Positions 35,527 through 47,109 of a DNA stretch of 64,000 bases are shown one piece after another (within the stretch, counting starts at the first letter, position 1; the number at the start of each line of letters is the position of its first letter). The notes under the pieces were generated by a model, which saw only the letters and a program-made list of their open reading frames with translations, made no database searches and was not told the origin of the DNA. The position numbers and the translations under genes were made by a program. The DNA comes from Lathyrus oleraceus. Its lineage: Eukaryota > Streptophyta > Magnoliopsida > Fabales > Fabaceae. The stretch lies in the NCBI RefSeq assembly GCF_024323335.1, contig NC_066581.1:185977330-186041329 (forward strand), in the 5' to 3' direction.

Positions 35527-36378
35527 ATGTCGTCAATAAAGTATGAGATTGAAAAGTTCACTAGGATGAACGATTTCGGTCTATGTCGCTTGAAGATGAA
35601 AGTCCTACTGGTACAACAGGGTTATTTAGAAGCGTTGAAGGGAGCCGCAGTCATGGACGTTGCATTAAAGGATAAAGAAAAAATGACTATGGTAGAGAAA
35701 TCCCACAACGACATCTTATTGAGCCTTGGTGATAAGGTTCTTCAAAAAGTGTCGAAGGAGACGACGACGTCGTATCTTTGGGAGAAACTCGAAAGTTTCT
35801 ACATGACCAAATCATTGATCAATCGCCTTTACCTGAAGCAAGCTTTGTATTCATTCAAGATAAGTGAAGACAAAGTTCTGGTTGAGCAGTTGGATATGTT
35901 CAACAAGCTAATTCTTAATCTTAAAAATATCAATGTAAAAATCAAGGATGAAGATCAAGTGTTGTTATTGTTGTGTATTTTTCCCACAACACATGCTCAC
36001 TTCAAAGAGGCTCTCTTGTATGGAATAAAGTCTCTGGCCTTTGAAGAAGTTCAATCAGCCTTGTACTCTAAGGATTTGAATGAACAAAAGGAGCACATGC
36101 CATCTTCGACTGGTGAAGGTCTACTGCTTAAGGTGAAATTCACAAAGAAAGATGACAAGTTCGACAAGAAGAAAGGTAAAAGTCAACGGAAGTCTTATAG
36201 TGGTGATGCATCTTGTATTCAATGTTATCACTATAAGAAGGAGGGTCATACAAGAAAAGTGTGTCCTGAACGCCTGGAAGATCATGGAGGTAAGGATAAA
36301 GGCAACGCAACCATTGTTCAAGATGATTTCGACTCATCTGATGTTCTTATGGTTTTAATAGGCGACTCGAGTAAATAG
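35527..36378 (+). CDS. gag: Copia Gag, intact frame in a decayed element
   Basis: Open for 283 codons from MSSIKYEIEKFTRMNDFGL; upstream open codons belong to the LTR and leader. It has the UBN2-type Gag domain (LLSLGDKVLQKVSKETTTSY, WEKLESFYMTKSLINRLYLK) and a basic C-terminus with a zinc-knuckle remnant, CYHYKKEGHTRKVC, in which the second Cys of CCHC is Tyr. The frame ends in TAG at 36376, after which the protease frame starts with a defective active site. The length is normal for this group. The lost Cys suggests decay despite the open frame. Confidence 0.75.
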   Translation: MSSIKYEIEKFTRMNDFGLCRLKMKVLLVQQGYLEALKGAAVMDVALKDKEKMTMVEKSHNDILLSLGDKVLQKVSKETTTSYLWEKLESFYMTKSLINRLYLKQALYSFKISEDKVLVEQLDMFNKLILNLKNINVKIKDEDQVLLLLCIFPTTHAHFKEALLYGIKSLAFEEVQSALYSKDLNEQKEHMPSSTGEGLLLKVKFTKKDDKFDKKKGKSQRKSYSGDASCIQCYHYKKEGHTRKVCPERLEDHGGKDKGNATIVQDDFDSSDVLMVLIGDSSK

Positions 36379-37700
36379 TGAATTATGGATTCAGATTACA
36401 CTTGGCACATGACTCCAAACAAAGACTTGTTCGAGGAACTATGTGATCAAGATGGTGGATCTGTATTGCTTGGAAACAATAAAGCTTGCAAGATTGCAGG
36501 TGTTGGATCTGTGAGATTCAAGTTCCATGATGAGTCAATAAGGTTGTTGACTAAAGTCAGATATGTACCTGATTTGAAGAGAAATTTGATTTCTCTTGGT
36601 GATTCAACAAGAAAGGATATGTTTTCCAATGAGAGAAAAGTATTCTAAAAGTCATGAAGGGGTCGAAGGAAGTCTTAAGAGGCGTGAAAAAACAAGGCTT
36701 GTATACCCTTGAGGCTGAAATTGTCAGTGGTTATGCAAATGTTGCATCCACAAAACCTTTGTCGAAGACAAAAATTTAGCACATGGAATTGGGCCCTGCC
36801 ATTGAAAGGGGTATGGTCGAATTAGGGAAACAAAATCTACTTGGTGGAAACAAAGTCGAAAAGTTGAAGTTTTGTGAACCCTGTGTACTTGGAAAATCTT
36901 GTATAGTGAAGTTCAATAAAGGCAAACAAATAACACATGGATCCCTTGATTACATCCATGCCGATCTTTTGGGGCATGTGTGGTATCCACATATTCAAGA
37001 GCAAGGTATTTTCTATCCATAGTTGGTGATTATTCTAGAAAGTTATAGGTATCCATTCAAAATACTAAGGATGAAACTTTTGAGAACTTCAAAAGTTGGA
37101 AGACTCTGGTCGAAAATCAGACTGGCAGGAAGGTCAAGAGGTTGAGAACCGACAATGGCCTTAAACTTTGCAATGAGGCATCTGACATTTTTTATGTAAA
37201 CTCTTTTATTACAAGGCATATAACTACTACAAGTACTCCCTAACAAAATGGTTTGACTGAAAGGTTTAATCAAACCATGTTAGAAAGAGTTAGATGCATG
37301 TTGACTAGTGTTAGGTCAAAGAAGGTGTTTTGGGCATAGGTTATTTCGACAACAACATATCTAATAAACAGATGTCCTTCGACTGTGTTAGATATGAAGA
37401 AAGCTGAAGAAATTTGGTCGGGATATTCACCAGATCTCGACAAACTTAGAGTATTTGGTTGCATAGCCTATGCTCACATTAGGCAGGACAAGGTGGAACC
37501 TAGAGCTCTGAGATACATGTTTATGGGATACCCTGAAGAAGTTAAAAGCTTATAGGTTATAGTGCCTAGACCCATGTCATAAGAGGTGTATCACCAATCG
37601 AGATATATTTTTTAATGAAGGTGAGATGACTTTTAAGAAAATTGACGACGTTAGTCGAAGTACACAGATATCTGAAGAAGAGATGGAATAAGAAGAGATT
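36379..37700 (+). pseudogene. Copia protease and integrase, broken
   Basis: The protease starts MDSDYTWHMTPNKDLFEEL, with DSD in place of the DSG active-site triad, and continues through VRYVPDLKRNLISLGDS. The pre-integrase and integrase follow in three frames: LKFCEPCVLGKSCIVKF (zinc-binding Cys pair), YIHADLLGHVWYP (first catalytic Asp), RLRTDNGLKLCNEA (second Asp), and a FNQT...RCMLT segment. At least five stops or frameshifts are spread across it (for example at 36646, 37020, 37240 and 37338). It lies between gag and RT as in a normal copia. Confidence 0.75.
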
Positions 37701-37709
37701 CATGTTGAA

Positions 37710-39118
37710 GTGGAGCATGTCGATGCTGAATTATGTATTTTAGACCAAGTTGAAGAAGAAGCACAAGATGATGAAGATACTGAGGAAGATGGAGAAATTA
37801 TCGTTGACTACCTGTTGGCAAGATATAGGCCGATAAGAGTCATCAAGCCACTTCAAAGACTTGGGTATGCGTATCTCATAGCTTATGCCTTAATATTTGC
37901 AAGTGAGGCTCTAGATGAAAAACCTAGAGACTATAAGGAAGTTATGAGGAGTCGAAATAAGATTGAATGGATAAAGGCCAAGGATGATGAGATGAAGTCT
38001 CTTCATGATAACCACACTTGGGAATTGATTAATAAATTTGTTGGAGCCAGGTTAGTCAGTTGTAAGTGGATTTTCAAAGTTAAGGAAGGATTAAAAGGAA
38101 TGACGTCGAAGAGATACAAGGCAAGATTGGTCGCAAGGGGATTCACTCAGAAAGAAGGTGTCAATTTCACTGATGTGTTCTCTCCTGTTGTGAAGCACAT
38201 GTCCATTTGAATGTTACTTGCCATAGTGGCACAATTCAACCTAGAACTGGAACAAATGGATGTGAAGTCTGCTTTCTTATATGAAGATATAGATGAAACA
38301 ATCCTGATGAGGCAACCTGAAGGGTGTCCAAAAAAGGGAAAGGAAGATTATGTGTGCAAGCTGAATAGATCTTTATATGGTCTGAAACAATCTTCTCGAC
38401 AATGTAATAGGAGATTCGACAAGTTCATGGCACACATAGGTTTCATTAGAAGTCAATTCGACCATTGTGTTTACTTCAGATCTTGACTTGGAAATTCATT
38501 TGTTATTTTGTTGCTTTATGTGGATGATATTCTCATAGAAAGCAATAGTGTCGAGGATGTAATGAAGGTGAAGGCTAAACTCAATAAGGAGTTCAATATG
38601 AAGAATATGGGAGCAACATCCAGGATTCTTGGGATTGACATCCGAAGAGACACAAAGCATTCGAAATTATGCTTATCTCAATAGAAAAACCTACGGAAGA
38701 TTCTCGACAAGTTTGGTATGTCAAATTCAAAGCCTGTTGTGACTCCGACAAACCCTCAATTCAAGTTGAGTACAGATCAGTGTCCCAATACTGAGGTCAA
38801 AAGAGCTTATATGAATAGCATCCTATATGCTAACATAGTAGGTTCTTTGATGTATGTTATCGTTTGTACTAGACCCGACATAACATATGTAGTAAGTCTT
38901 GTAAGCAGGTACATGGCGAATCCTAGAAAGGCTCACAGGAAAGCATTGAAGTGGATTCTAAGGTACATAAATGGGTCTCTGAATAGAGTCTTGATTTATG
39001 GTGGAGCATGTGGTGAAAATAGTAAAGCAGAAACCGAAGGGTATGTCGACTCTGATTATGCAGGTTGTATGGATTCTAGAAAATCTATTTTTGGATTTGT
39101 GTTCACTATGTTTGGCAC
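37710..39118 (+). pseudogene. Copia reverse transcriptase and RNase H, broken and truncated
   Basis: Frames read LVSCKWIFKVKEGLKGMTSK, YKARLVARGFTQKEGVNFTD, a TGA at 38208, then [40 protein letters not shown], a TGA at 38484, LLYVDDILIESNS (intact YVDD at 38516-38527), one TAG near 38682, and KPVVTPTNPQFKLS. RNase H begins (EGYVDSDYAGCMDSRKSIFG) and stops abruptly at about 39118, where unrelated AT-rich sequence starts. The 3' end, PPT and 3' LTR are missing. Confidence 0.82.
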
Positions 39119-39796
39119 ATCATATATAAAAGTATATATATTTAATTTGAAAGGATTTTTTTTATATAAATTTATAGTCACACTCGTAATTTAATTTTGT
39201 AAATTAAATTAAATTATTATAAAATGATTTTTTGTTTCCTTTTGACTCTCATATCTTTTTGAAATTTATCTTTAATTTAAATATTTAATTTCAAGTTGTT
39301 AAATATATATATTTATTTTTTAATATAAAATAAAATGACTTTTTTTACAATTATTATCAAATAAAATATTCAATAGTTTTATAAAATTTATGAATATATG
39401 CATTATATTATTTTTAAAATCAATTACCAGCTTCTCATCTATTATTTTTTTTGTAAATGAAATGATGAAAATTATTATACCATTAAATTTATGAAAATAA
39501 TATATTTACGGTTATAAATTTTGAGATTACAAATATTTAATATATTTATTTTAATATATTATAATAGTTTTTTATAATTTTAAAGAAAACAAAATTTTAA
39601 TCTTAGTTTTTGGTTTCACCAACATTTTTGTCTTTTGTGAAGAGTTGGAGACATGATTTTCAATAGAGAATTAATATTGCTTTTTTTTTTTGTTTTTGCA
39701 ATGAGTTTAATTCGTAATCTCTAATAGAGAAGGATTATTAAATTTAAACTTTTGAAAATGAATTTAGAGAAAATGAATTTAGAGAAGTGTCATATA
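39119..39796. other. AT-rich spacer
   Basis: No gene, repeat family or element end was recognised. Homopolymer-rich sequence lies between the truncated copia element and the MITE-like element. Confidence 0.6.
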
Positions 39797-40253
39797 TGGC
39801 CCGTTTGTTTTGGCTTTTTTTAAAAATGATTTTTATAGTGTTATATATTTTAGTGTAAAAAAAATTTACAAAGAAACTTTTCATAAAAGTTTCAAATGAA
39901 AATTTGGTTTGAATAGTTATTCTTAAAATGTTATTTTAGGTATTTTATCATTTTATCGAAACTTCTTTTGAATATCAAATTTTCAAAAAATCACTTAATT
40001 TTGAAGTTATTTCAAATAGTTTTTCATAAAAATCATTTTTAAGATACAATTTTTTGAAAAAATTGTGATTTTGACTATATTTTGATCTTCAATAATGTAT
40101 ATTTATGTTATAGAATGAACAATTCAATCTTTTAATTTATAAAAAACAAATTTAAAAAAAACTTATAATATTTTGAAAAACATTTTTGTAGAATCCATTT
40201 TCAAAAATACAAAGAAAAAATCCATTTTTTTAAAGCTAAAACAAACTGGTCCA
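39797..40253. mobile_element. MITE-like element with imperfect terminal inverted repeats
   Basis: The left end reads TGGCCCGTTTGTTTTGGCTT, and the reverse complement of the right end reads TGGACCAGTTTGTTTTAGCT; they match apart from one extra base and two substitutions. The ~457-bp interior is AT-rich, non-coding and partly self-complementary. The 'GTTTGTTTTGGC' terminal style is frequent in plant MITEs. No clear target duplication was seen, so the superfamily is open. Confidence 0.55.
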
Positions 40254-40264
40254 TAAAACAATGG

Positions 40265-40269
40265 AATAA
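40265..40269. other. Target site duplication AATAA (left)
   Basis: AATAA lies directly left of the copia LTR start at 40270, matching AATAA at 44195-44199 directly right of the other LTR. The 5-bp length is standard for copia. Confidence 0.85.
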
Positions 40270-40515
40270 TGTTGGTGCAAAGGTAGAATATATGATGAAT
40301 GGAAATATTCTTATTCAGAGAATGACGGCTACAAAAAGGATTAAAAGTTACAATGATTGACACCCTATTTATAAGCCTCTAACAAACTTAAATTTGAATC
40401 AAATCTAATATTTAAATCTAATATCTAACAAACTTAAATATGAATCAAATCTAATATTTAAATCTAATATCTAACAAACTTAAATATGAATTAAATCTAA
40501 TAATTAAATCTAATA
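40270..40515 (-). repeat. 3' LTR of the young copia element
   Basis: On the minus strand it runs TATTAGATTT...TTTGCACCAACA, with TA rather than TG at the 5' end. The 246 bp look identical to 43949-44194. Internally, a ~45-bp unit (ATCTAACAAACTTAAATATG...) is repeated about three times. Confidence 0.93.
40366..40373 (-). promoter_or_regulatory. TATA box in the 3' LTR of the young copia
   Basis: TATAAATA on the minus strand, the same as in the 5' LTR at 44045-44052. From here transcription could run leftward into the flanking DNA. Confidence 0.55.
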
Positions 40516-40527
40516 CCATCCCTTAAT
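40515..40527 (-). other. Polypurine tract of the young copia element
   Basis: On the minus strand GAATTAAGGGATGG lies directly before the LTR start, at the expected position just behind the stop codon of the long ORF. Confidence 0.6.
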
Positions 40528-43500
40528 TCATATTCCATCAAAACTTGTAACACCAATTCCATCCCTTAATCTGAGAAATTGATCAGTCTTGATAGCTTTC
40601 GTCAGAACATCTGTCAACTGCTTCTGAGTGCTGCAGTGTACAACTTCTAACACTCCCCTCTGAACTTGATGTCTCAGAAAATGATACTTGGTCTCAATGT
40701 GCTTGCTTCTCCCATGCAACACTGGGTTTCTGGCAAGATTGTTTGCAGACTTGTTGTCAATCATCAGCTTCAGAGGTTTGTTTACTTTAATCTTCAGATC
40801 CTGCAATAGATTCAGAATCCACACAGCTTGGCATGCAATAACAGCAATCTTACAATTCTTCAGATCAAATCTCTTCAGAAGTTCTAATTCATACTTGAGC
40901 TGATGCAAAATAATACCTTTCTCAGAGTATCTGAACTCCATCCCTAGAAAGTATGTCATTTTGCCTAGATCAGTCATTTCGAATTCATTCATCAGAACTT
41001 TCTTGAACTTGGCTATCTCTTGTTCAGAACTTCCAGTCTTGTTTCTCTCTATAGCATCAAGTTCTTCTTTCATGGCCTTCAGCCAGAGCTTCTGCTTAAG
41101 AGCCTCTTCTGTACTTATGGGTTCAGAGTCTACTAACATGGCACACTGAATAACTTCTCCTTCAGAGTCTACTTCAGTGTCTTTCAGCATGTCAAATTCT
41201 GCATATCTTCTGGGGATGTTTCTGATTCTTTGTGGTCTCTGAACTTGTTCAGAGTCTTGAGCTTCAGAGTTTCTAGCTTCAGATGGTTGACTTCCTCCAG
41301 AGCTTTGACCATCTTCAGGGTCTGGCATATTTCCAGAGTCTGAATTGCCACCAGAATCTGGATTACCATCAGAGTCTGGGTCATCAGAGTCTGGATCATC
41401 AGAGTCACCTTCATCTTCTGAGTCTTCTCCAGAGTCAGAATCACTATCAGAATCAGAATCAATATCAGAGTTTACTCCAGCCTCAGAAATTCTGAACTCT
41501 GACCTTTCTTCAGAGGTTCTAACATCAGAGTCAGATTGAGACTTATCCCAATTCCAAACTTTTGATTCCTTCACAATCACATCTCTGCTGAATTCAATTT
41601 TATTGGTTTCTGGACAATAGAGCTTGTATGCACCTGTACTGTGGTACCCTATCAGAATCATCACTTTGCTTCTATCATCCAGCTTCTGTCTTCTGGCTTC
41701 TGGAACATGTTTATAGCAAACAGAACCAAACACCTTCAGATGACTAACACTTTGCTTATCTCCAGTCCACTTCTGTATTGGAACTATTTCCTTCAACTTC
41801 TTCGTAGGACATCGGTTGAGTACATACGTTGCGGTGGCAACAGCTTCTCCCCAGAGCTTCTGAGGAAGCTTCTTCTCCTTTAGCATGCTTCTCACCATAT
41901 CAAGCAAAGTGCGGTTTCTTCTTTCAGCAAGACCATTGTGTTGAGGGGTATAAGGAGCAGTAACCTCATGCTCAATTCCATTCTCCTCACAGAACTTCTG
42001 GAACTCTTTGGAGTTATACTCACCTCCACCGTCAGTTCTAAGAATCTTCAACTTCTGACCACTCTGATTCTCAGCCTTCATTCTGAACTTCTTGAATTCA
42101 TCAAACACCTCGTGTTTAAACTTAATAAGGGATACCCATGTCATTCTTGTGAATTCATCAACAAATAACACAAAGTATTTATTCCCTCCCATCGATGCTA
42201 CTGGAAATGGACCACACACATCAGAATGTACAACTCCCAAGGCATGTTTTGCTCTTGGAGCAGTTTCTGACGCAAATGGCAATCGTGGTTGTTTTCCTTC
42301 CATACAAACTTTGCATGACTTTTCAGGCTTCTTAATTGCAGGAATTCCATGTACCAACTTCTTTGAATTCAGATGTTTTAAGCTTCTGAAATTCAAATGA
42401 CCAAATTTTCTGTGCCACAGCTCACTCTCCTTCTCAGCACTTGTTGCACTAAGACATTCTGAGTCTGCAGTTCTGACATTCACCTTGAATGTTCTATTCC
42501 TTCCCTGTTCTGACTCCATAATCAACTTCTGATTGCAGTCATACAGCTTCAGAAGATTGTCCTTCATGGTAACTGAAAAACCTTTCTCAATTAATTGTCC
42601 CACACTCATCAGATTGCTTCTGATGCCAGGTACATACCACACGTTCTGAATCAATGCTGTTTTCCCATTGTTCAGAGTCACTCTGACATTTCCCATACCT
42701 TCTGCATTAAGATATTTGTCATCAGCACATCTGATCTTTGTCCTCTTTTCAGAGTCAAAGTCAACTAGCCATTTCTTGTTTCCAGTAAGATGATTTGAAC
42801 AGCCAGTGTCCATATACCACCAGTCTATCAGATCCATATCACCAGATTCAGAGGCCATCAATAGCACAGATTCGTCATCAGAACTTCTGGCTATATTTGC
42901 TTCTTCTGATTTTCTCTCCTTGTTTGACCAACAGTCTCTAGCAAAGTGACCAAACTTCTTACAGCAGTAACATTGGATTTTCTTCTTGTCATACTTCTCT
43001 TTTCCCTTCTGAACATTCTTTTGTCTATCAGAGGTTGAGCTTTCTGACTTCTGACCACCATCAGATCTTCTCCTGGCTTCTGACTGCTTCTGATACCTCC
43101 TATCAGAAGTTGCTTTCAGAGCCTGCTGCTCTACTTCCCTTTCAGAAGTTCTCTCAGTCAAACGCAACTCTTGCGCTTCTAGACTGCTCTGCAGCTCTTC
43201 AATTCTCATGGTGCTCAGATCTTTGGAATGTTCTATTGCTACCACAATGTAATCAAATTGAGAGGTAAGGGATCTCAATACCTTCTCCATGATTGTTTCT
43301 TCAGAAAGAGTTTCTCCACACGCTTTCATCTCATTAGTGATCAGAATCACTCTGGAGATGTATTCAGAAACTTTCTCATTATTCTTCATGTTGAGATTCT
43401 CATATTGCTTTCTCAAGGACTGAAGCTTCACCTTCTTCACTGATGCGTCACCACCATAACATCTAACCAGTGTGTCCCACGCAGCCTTTGCTGTCGTTGA

Positions 43501-43812
43501 ATCTGCAATCTTCTCAAACACATTTACATCAACACATTGATGAATGAAGAACAATGCTTTCTGATCCTTCTTCCTTACTTCCTTCTGCGTGTTTTTCTGT
43601 TCATCTGTCGCATCTGCTGCTACCGGAACATAACCATCAGTGACAAGATCTAGAACATCTTGAGCACCGAATAGTACACGCATTTGGATCATCCAACGAT
43701 TCCAGTTTTTACCGTCAAATACTGGAAGTTTGGTGTTCATGTTGCCGTTTCCGTTCATCTTTCTACCTTGCACAGTACACTCAGATTTCTCACACAGTGT
43801 TTCCCAACCCAC
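40528..43812 (-). CDS. Copia Gag-PR-IN polyprotein with RT core deleted in frame
   Basis: 1094 codons without a stop. From the N-terminus: UBN2-type Gag (about 25-230), CCHC knuckle [14 protein letters not shown] (281-294), protease [13 protein letters not shown] with intact DTG (335-337), pre-integrase with H467/H472 and C500/C503, and integrase core with D531, D594 and E630, the exact D,D35E spacing. A Ser/Asp repeat (about 784-830) follows, then the start of RT ([18 protein letters not shown]). At residue ~926 (41034) the protein jumps to the RT thumb ([20 protein letters not shown]), omitting fingers and palm with the YxDD site. At ~991 (40839) a second jump leads into late RNase H ([14 protein letters not shown]...[19 protein letters not shown]). 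A normal copia polyprotein has roughly 1300 residues. [11 protein letters not shown] (residue 19) is an alternative start. Confidence 0.9.
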   Translation of the reverse strand: MGWETLCEKSECTVQGRKMNGNGNMNTKLPVFDGKNWNRWMIQMRVLFGAQDVLDLVTDGYVPVAADATDEQKNTQKEVRKKDQKALFFIHQCVDVNVFEKIADSTTAKAAWDTLVRCYGGDASVKKVKLQSLRKQYENLNMKNNEKVSEYISRVILITNEMKACGETLSEETIMEKVLRSLTSQFDYIVVAIEHSKDLSTMRIEELQSSLEAQELRLTERTSEREVEQQALKATSDRRYQKQSEARRRSDGGQKSESSTSDRQKNVQKGKEKYDKKKIQCYCCKKFGHFARDCWSNKERKSEEANIARSSDDESVLLMASESGDMDLIDWWYMDTGCSNHLTGNKKWLVDFDSEKRTKIRCADDKYLNAEGMGNVRVTLNNGKTALIQNVWYVPGIRSNLMSVGQLIEKGFSVTMKDNLLKLYDCNQKLIMESEQGRNRTFKVNVRTADSECLSATSAEKESELWHRKFGHLNFRSLKHLNSKKLVHGIPAIKKPEKSCKVCMEGKQPRLPFASETAPRAKHALGVVHSDVCGPFPVASMGGNKYFVLFVDEFTRMTWVSLIKFKHEVFDEFKKFRMKAENQSGQKLKILRTDGGGEYNSKEFQKFCEENGIEHEVTAPYTPQHNGLAERRNRTLLDMVRSMLKEKKLPQKLWGEAVATATYVLNRCPTKKLKEIVPIQKWTGDKQSVSHLKVFGSVCYKHVPEARRQKLDDRSKVMILIGYHSTGAYKLYCPETNKIEFSRDVIVKESKVWNWDKSQSDSDVRTSEERSEFRISEAGVNSDIDSDSDSDSDSGEDSEDEGDSDDPDSDDPDSDGNPDSGGNSDSGNMPDPEDGQSSGGSQPSEARNSEAQDSEQVQRPQRIRNIPRRYAEFDMLKDTEVDSEGEVIQCAMLVDSEPISTEEALKQKLWLKAMKEELDAIERNKTGSSEQEIAKFKKVLMNEFEMTDLGKMTYFLGMEFRYSEKGIILHQLKYELELLKRFDLKNCKIAVIACQAVWILNLLQDLKIKVNKPLKLMIDNKSANNLARNPVLHGRSKHIETKYHFLRHQVQRGVLEVVHCSTQKQLTDVLTKAIKTDQFLRLRDGIGVTSFDGI

Positions 43813-43932
43813 AGAATTAAAATTCTGATCAGATTTTGTTCAAGATTCAACACGAATCTAAGAATCAAAATCAAACACACAAGACCTCACGTTCACTCGT
43901 GTTTCCCGTGTTTCCCAATGAATCTGAACCGG

Positions 43933-43948
43933 AGCTCTAGATACCAAT
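43933..43948 (-). other. Primer binding site of the young copia
   Basis: On the minus strand TTGGTATCTAGAGCTC follows the LTR end CCAACA after one base. It matches the tRNA-iMet-type site TGGTATCAGAGC apart from a one-base insertion (T after TGGTATC). Confidence 0.7.
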
Positions 43949-44194
43949 TGTTGGTGCAAAGGTAGAATATATGATGAATGGAAATATTCTTATTCAGAGA
44001 ATGACGGCTACAAAAAGGATTAAAAGTTACAATGATTGACACCCTATTTATAAGCCTCTAACAAACTTAAATTTGAATCAAATCTAATATTTAAATCTAA
44101 TATCTAACAAACTTAAATATGAATCAAATCTAATATTTAAATCTAATATCTAACAAACTTAAATATGAATTAAATCTAATAATTAAATCTAATA
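43949..44194 (-). repeat. 5' LTR of the young copia element
   Basis: 246 bp, apparently identical to the 3' LTR at 40270-40515. A TATA box (TATAAATA) lies at 44045-44052 on the minus strand, about 230 bp before the ORF start. Bordered on the right by target duplication AATAA (44195-44199). Confidence 0.93.
44045..44052 (-). promoter_or_regulatory. TATA box driving the young copia
   Basis: TATAAATAGGGTGTC on the minus strand, in the 5' LTR upstream of the long ORF. Confidence 0.6.
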
Positions 44195-44199
44195 AATAA

Positions 44200-46960
44200 T
44201 AGATTACAAATAGATTAGACATATTAACATGTATCGTAATATAATAAGTCGTTTCAGATATATAAATATAGACTCTGTATAAATATGTTATTCCTCCGAT
44301 TCTTTATTTACCCTTCATATTTGCATCCTGAGTTAAATCTAAATCTTCCTTTGTATTTTTTAAAACAAAGTTGGATCTATAAAAATACTTCCTTTGTAAT
44401 TTTCATCTTCTTCAGTAATATGTAAGTGTTCTATATCATCTGTTATTTCTCTTTTTCTTTTTATTATGGTAAATATGTAAGCTAATTTTGGAAATTAAAA
44501 GTATTATAACACTTAATAAAAATTAAGTAAATAAAGTAATTACACCTGATCATGATTTTTACAAAGTCAGAATTCACGGTCCAACCGCTTCTTTTGTAGC
44601 TTTATGTAAGGTGATTGATTAATACGTAAAAAAATATGCAAGTAACTGAATGATTCTTGAATAAGTGAAAATATAATTTTATTGATAATAGTTGATATAA
44701 GAAAACTAAGAACGAAGCACAAGAAGTGACAGGTAAAATCCCAGTGAATTATCATATGTTTATTGAAAGAAACTTACAGAAAGTGGTTTTTTCTACAACT
44801 TGTTTCATACCTCTGTAGAAGCATTTACTTATAGACCTAACTACATTTATAATATTCTTTTCCTATAGTAATAATATTTAATAATACTATTTAAAATTAA
44901 TACATCACACATTTTTCTACAAACTATATCTATAATTTCACCATGTTTTAGTCTGGAGAGCTCTGATAATTTTCTTTAATAAATTGTTTATGAGGAATGA
45001 ATAATAAAGTTATCTATTATTTTTTTCAATTATTTTCTTCTAATATATAGAGTCGTAATTTATATATATTCTAAGTATCGACAAAAGGGTGCATATAATC
45101 GTAGGAAATTATTTCTTATTAGTATATAGTAGGTATCGTAAATAATTTGTTTGAATATTTAAAGTAATTCTTATAGCTACCTAATTTAGTGGGTGTATTG
45201 ATTTATCATCTGTTTGAATCTTTAATGATTTTTCTAATCTTTCTCATTTATTAAATAATACTTTGTTGTTATACAAATATTTGCTCATGTATCTATATAG
45301 ATTTCCGTTTCTTTATTTTTCTTTTTCATTTTTAATTTTGATATATGTACTATTCAGATTTTGTTTCTTTTCAAGATAATTCATCTTCTATATATTCATA
45401 TACACTACAATCATAATTACTTAGCTTATATTCTAAAGGTTCTAAATTATATATTGTATATATTTTCTTTATTAGTTTTGATTTTTCCTTAAGATCATTT
45501 TCTTGTTATAGATTTTTTTGGATAAATTTTTCTTAATTTACGTTTTCTTCTATAATTTTTTCCACTTTGTTTATTTCAACCATAATTTCTTGGTTGCTCT
45601 ATCTCTGGAATATTGCAACAATGTGAAGTTTTACCTTTATCTAATTGCTTTGATATTATATTTTTTATGCATTATCGTCTTAATTCATTATATGGGATTT
45701 GAATAATTCATTATATAGTTTTAATTCACTTTTCCTTTATGTTCAAGAGTATTGTAGCATGTGAATTATTTATATATTAATTTCATTATTAATTTAGTAA
45801 ATTGTTGATTATTTTCTACTATCCCAATATATTTATGACATGTTTCATCATTAATATTTGTTAAAATTTTCAGCATATTTTGTGTTCTATAAGCTATTAA
45901 ATTCTTAACATCCATTAGACATATCATTGGACCAATTTTATAGTATGTCTTTTGGATTTCTTACACAATTTAAGTTTAATAGCTTTTTGGATTTAATTTC
46001 TTCATAGTGGGATTTAAATTCTTCTGAAATTTTTGTCCATATTCCACTAGCCTTTGCATGACTTCTATGGTTCATAGTTTCATTTTTATAGGTTTCTCAA
46101 GAACTATGAGAATTACAATCCTCTTCTCATTTTCTTTCTTTTTTTCTAGAATTACTTGTTTCTCCTTTTTCCATAAATATTTAATTTATATATGTTCCAT
46201 TAATTATCTAATTTTTTCAATATCATTAGATTTTCTTAATACTATCTTTTCTACTTGTTTATTTTCTTCTTCTATTATTTATAGATGTTCCATTAATTAT
46301 CTAATTTTTTAATATCATTAGATTTTCTTAATACTATCTTTTCTACTTGTTTATTTTCTTCTTCTATTATTTATAGATGTTCCATTAATTATCTAATTTT
46401 TTAATATCATTAGATTTTCTTAATACTATCTTTTCTACTTGTTTATTTTCTTCTTCTATTATTTATAGATGTTCCATTAATTATCTAATTTTTTTCAATA
46501 TCATTAGATTTTCTTAATACTTTCTTGTATTCAGTTTTTATCTCCTCCATTAAGATGGGCAGTTTATTAACATAGATGTCATTATGTGTTCTTGTTTAAC
46601 TATTTTATCTAATTTGTTTAATTCTTTTGACCTAACTAATATTTCTTCTAAATCCTTTATTATTATACATATATTATTTTCTTCATCATTTAAAAGAGTT
46701 TTTAATTGATAAAGAATATTCCTAATATTTTGAATATTTATATCTTCATTCATTTCTTTATCTTTATTAATATCATCTAGTGTCTCTTGTATATTATTTA
46801 TTTCATTAAGACCATTTTTTATTTTATTAAAATTAGAATCTGCAATTTTATTAGTATTTTCAATTAATAAAATAATATTTTTATTTATTTTGTTAATTGT
46901 ATTATTTAATTTTTTTGTACATTATATCAATTTCTTTGGATAAATGTCATTATTAAAAAT
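44200..46960 (-). pseudogene. Unassigned AT-rich frames of the pararetrovirus relic
   Basis: Broken minus-strand frames biased to Lys, Asn, Ile and Glu. The clearest, from about 46960 to 46550, is coiled-coil-like (NKDKEMNEDINIQNIRNILY) after a short MQIFNNDIYPKKLI start with one stop; it runs leftward into the 92-bp repeats. Plant pararetroviruses have a small coiled-coil virion-associated protein, but position and style are the only support for that idea. Nothing is recognisable in 44600-46000. Confidence 0.35.
46193..46560 (-). repeat. Four tandem copies of a 92-bp unit
   Basis: Copies begin at 46193, 46286, 46378 and 46470 (TGTTCCATTAATTATCTAA), with periods of 93, 92 and 92 bp, and are nearly identical. 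92 is not a multiple of three, so tandem copies shift the reading frame; one minus-strand frame within a unit is Glu/Lys-rich. The array is much less diverged than the surrounding relic. Confidence 0.92.
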
Positions 46961-47053
46961 TTGCATGGCTATTTCAACATTTCTAATAGTGAAGGTATAC
47001 TTACAAGGGTTGGAACACTAAGGATTTCTCAACTGAATGACTCAATTTTTGAA

Positions 47054-47096
47054 TGCCCTTTGATAACAAACTAATCCCCCTTTATACAGGGGAATG
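47054..47096 (-). promoter_or_regulatory. Possible pararetroviral TATA and tRNA-Met primer site
   Basis: The minus strand holds CCCTGTATAAAGGGG and, 20 bp further, TTTGTTATCAAAGGGC, which matches the iMet primer site TGGTATCAGAGC at about nine of twelve positions. Such a site is known at the start of pararetroviral genomes, ahead of the first ORF, as here. The very short distance between TATA and primer site is atypical. Confidence 0.3.
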
Positions 47097-47109
47097 ACCT
47101 ACAGATTTT

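Larger units (their letters stand above)
40270..44194 (-). mobile_element. Complete young Ty1/copia element lacking the RT core
   Basis: 3925 bp with two 246-bp LTRs that I could not tell apart by eye, a matching 5-bp target duplication, a PBS, a polypurine tract and one uninterrupted long ORF. The ORF keeps Gag, protease and integrase but has lost the RT catalytic region and part of RNase H through in-frame deletions. Identical LTRs imply a very recent insertion, so an RT supplied in trans by a full-length relative is the likely explanation. It lies next to the pararetrovirus relic. Confidence 0.92.

Noticed and set aside
43684..43965. Plus-strand open frames across the young copia (for example 42092-42400, 43684-43965)
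   Set aside because: Antisense shadows of the 1094-codon minus-strand ORF.
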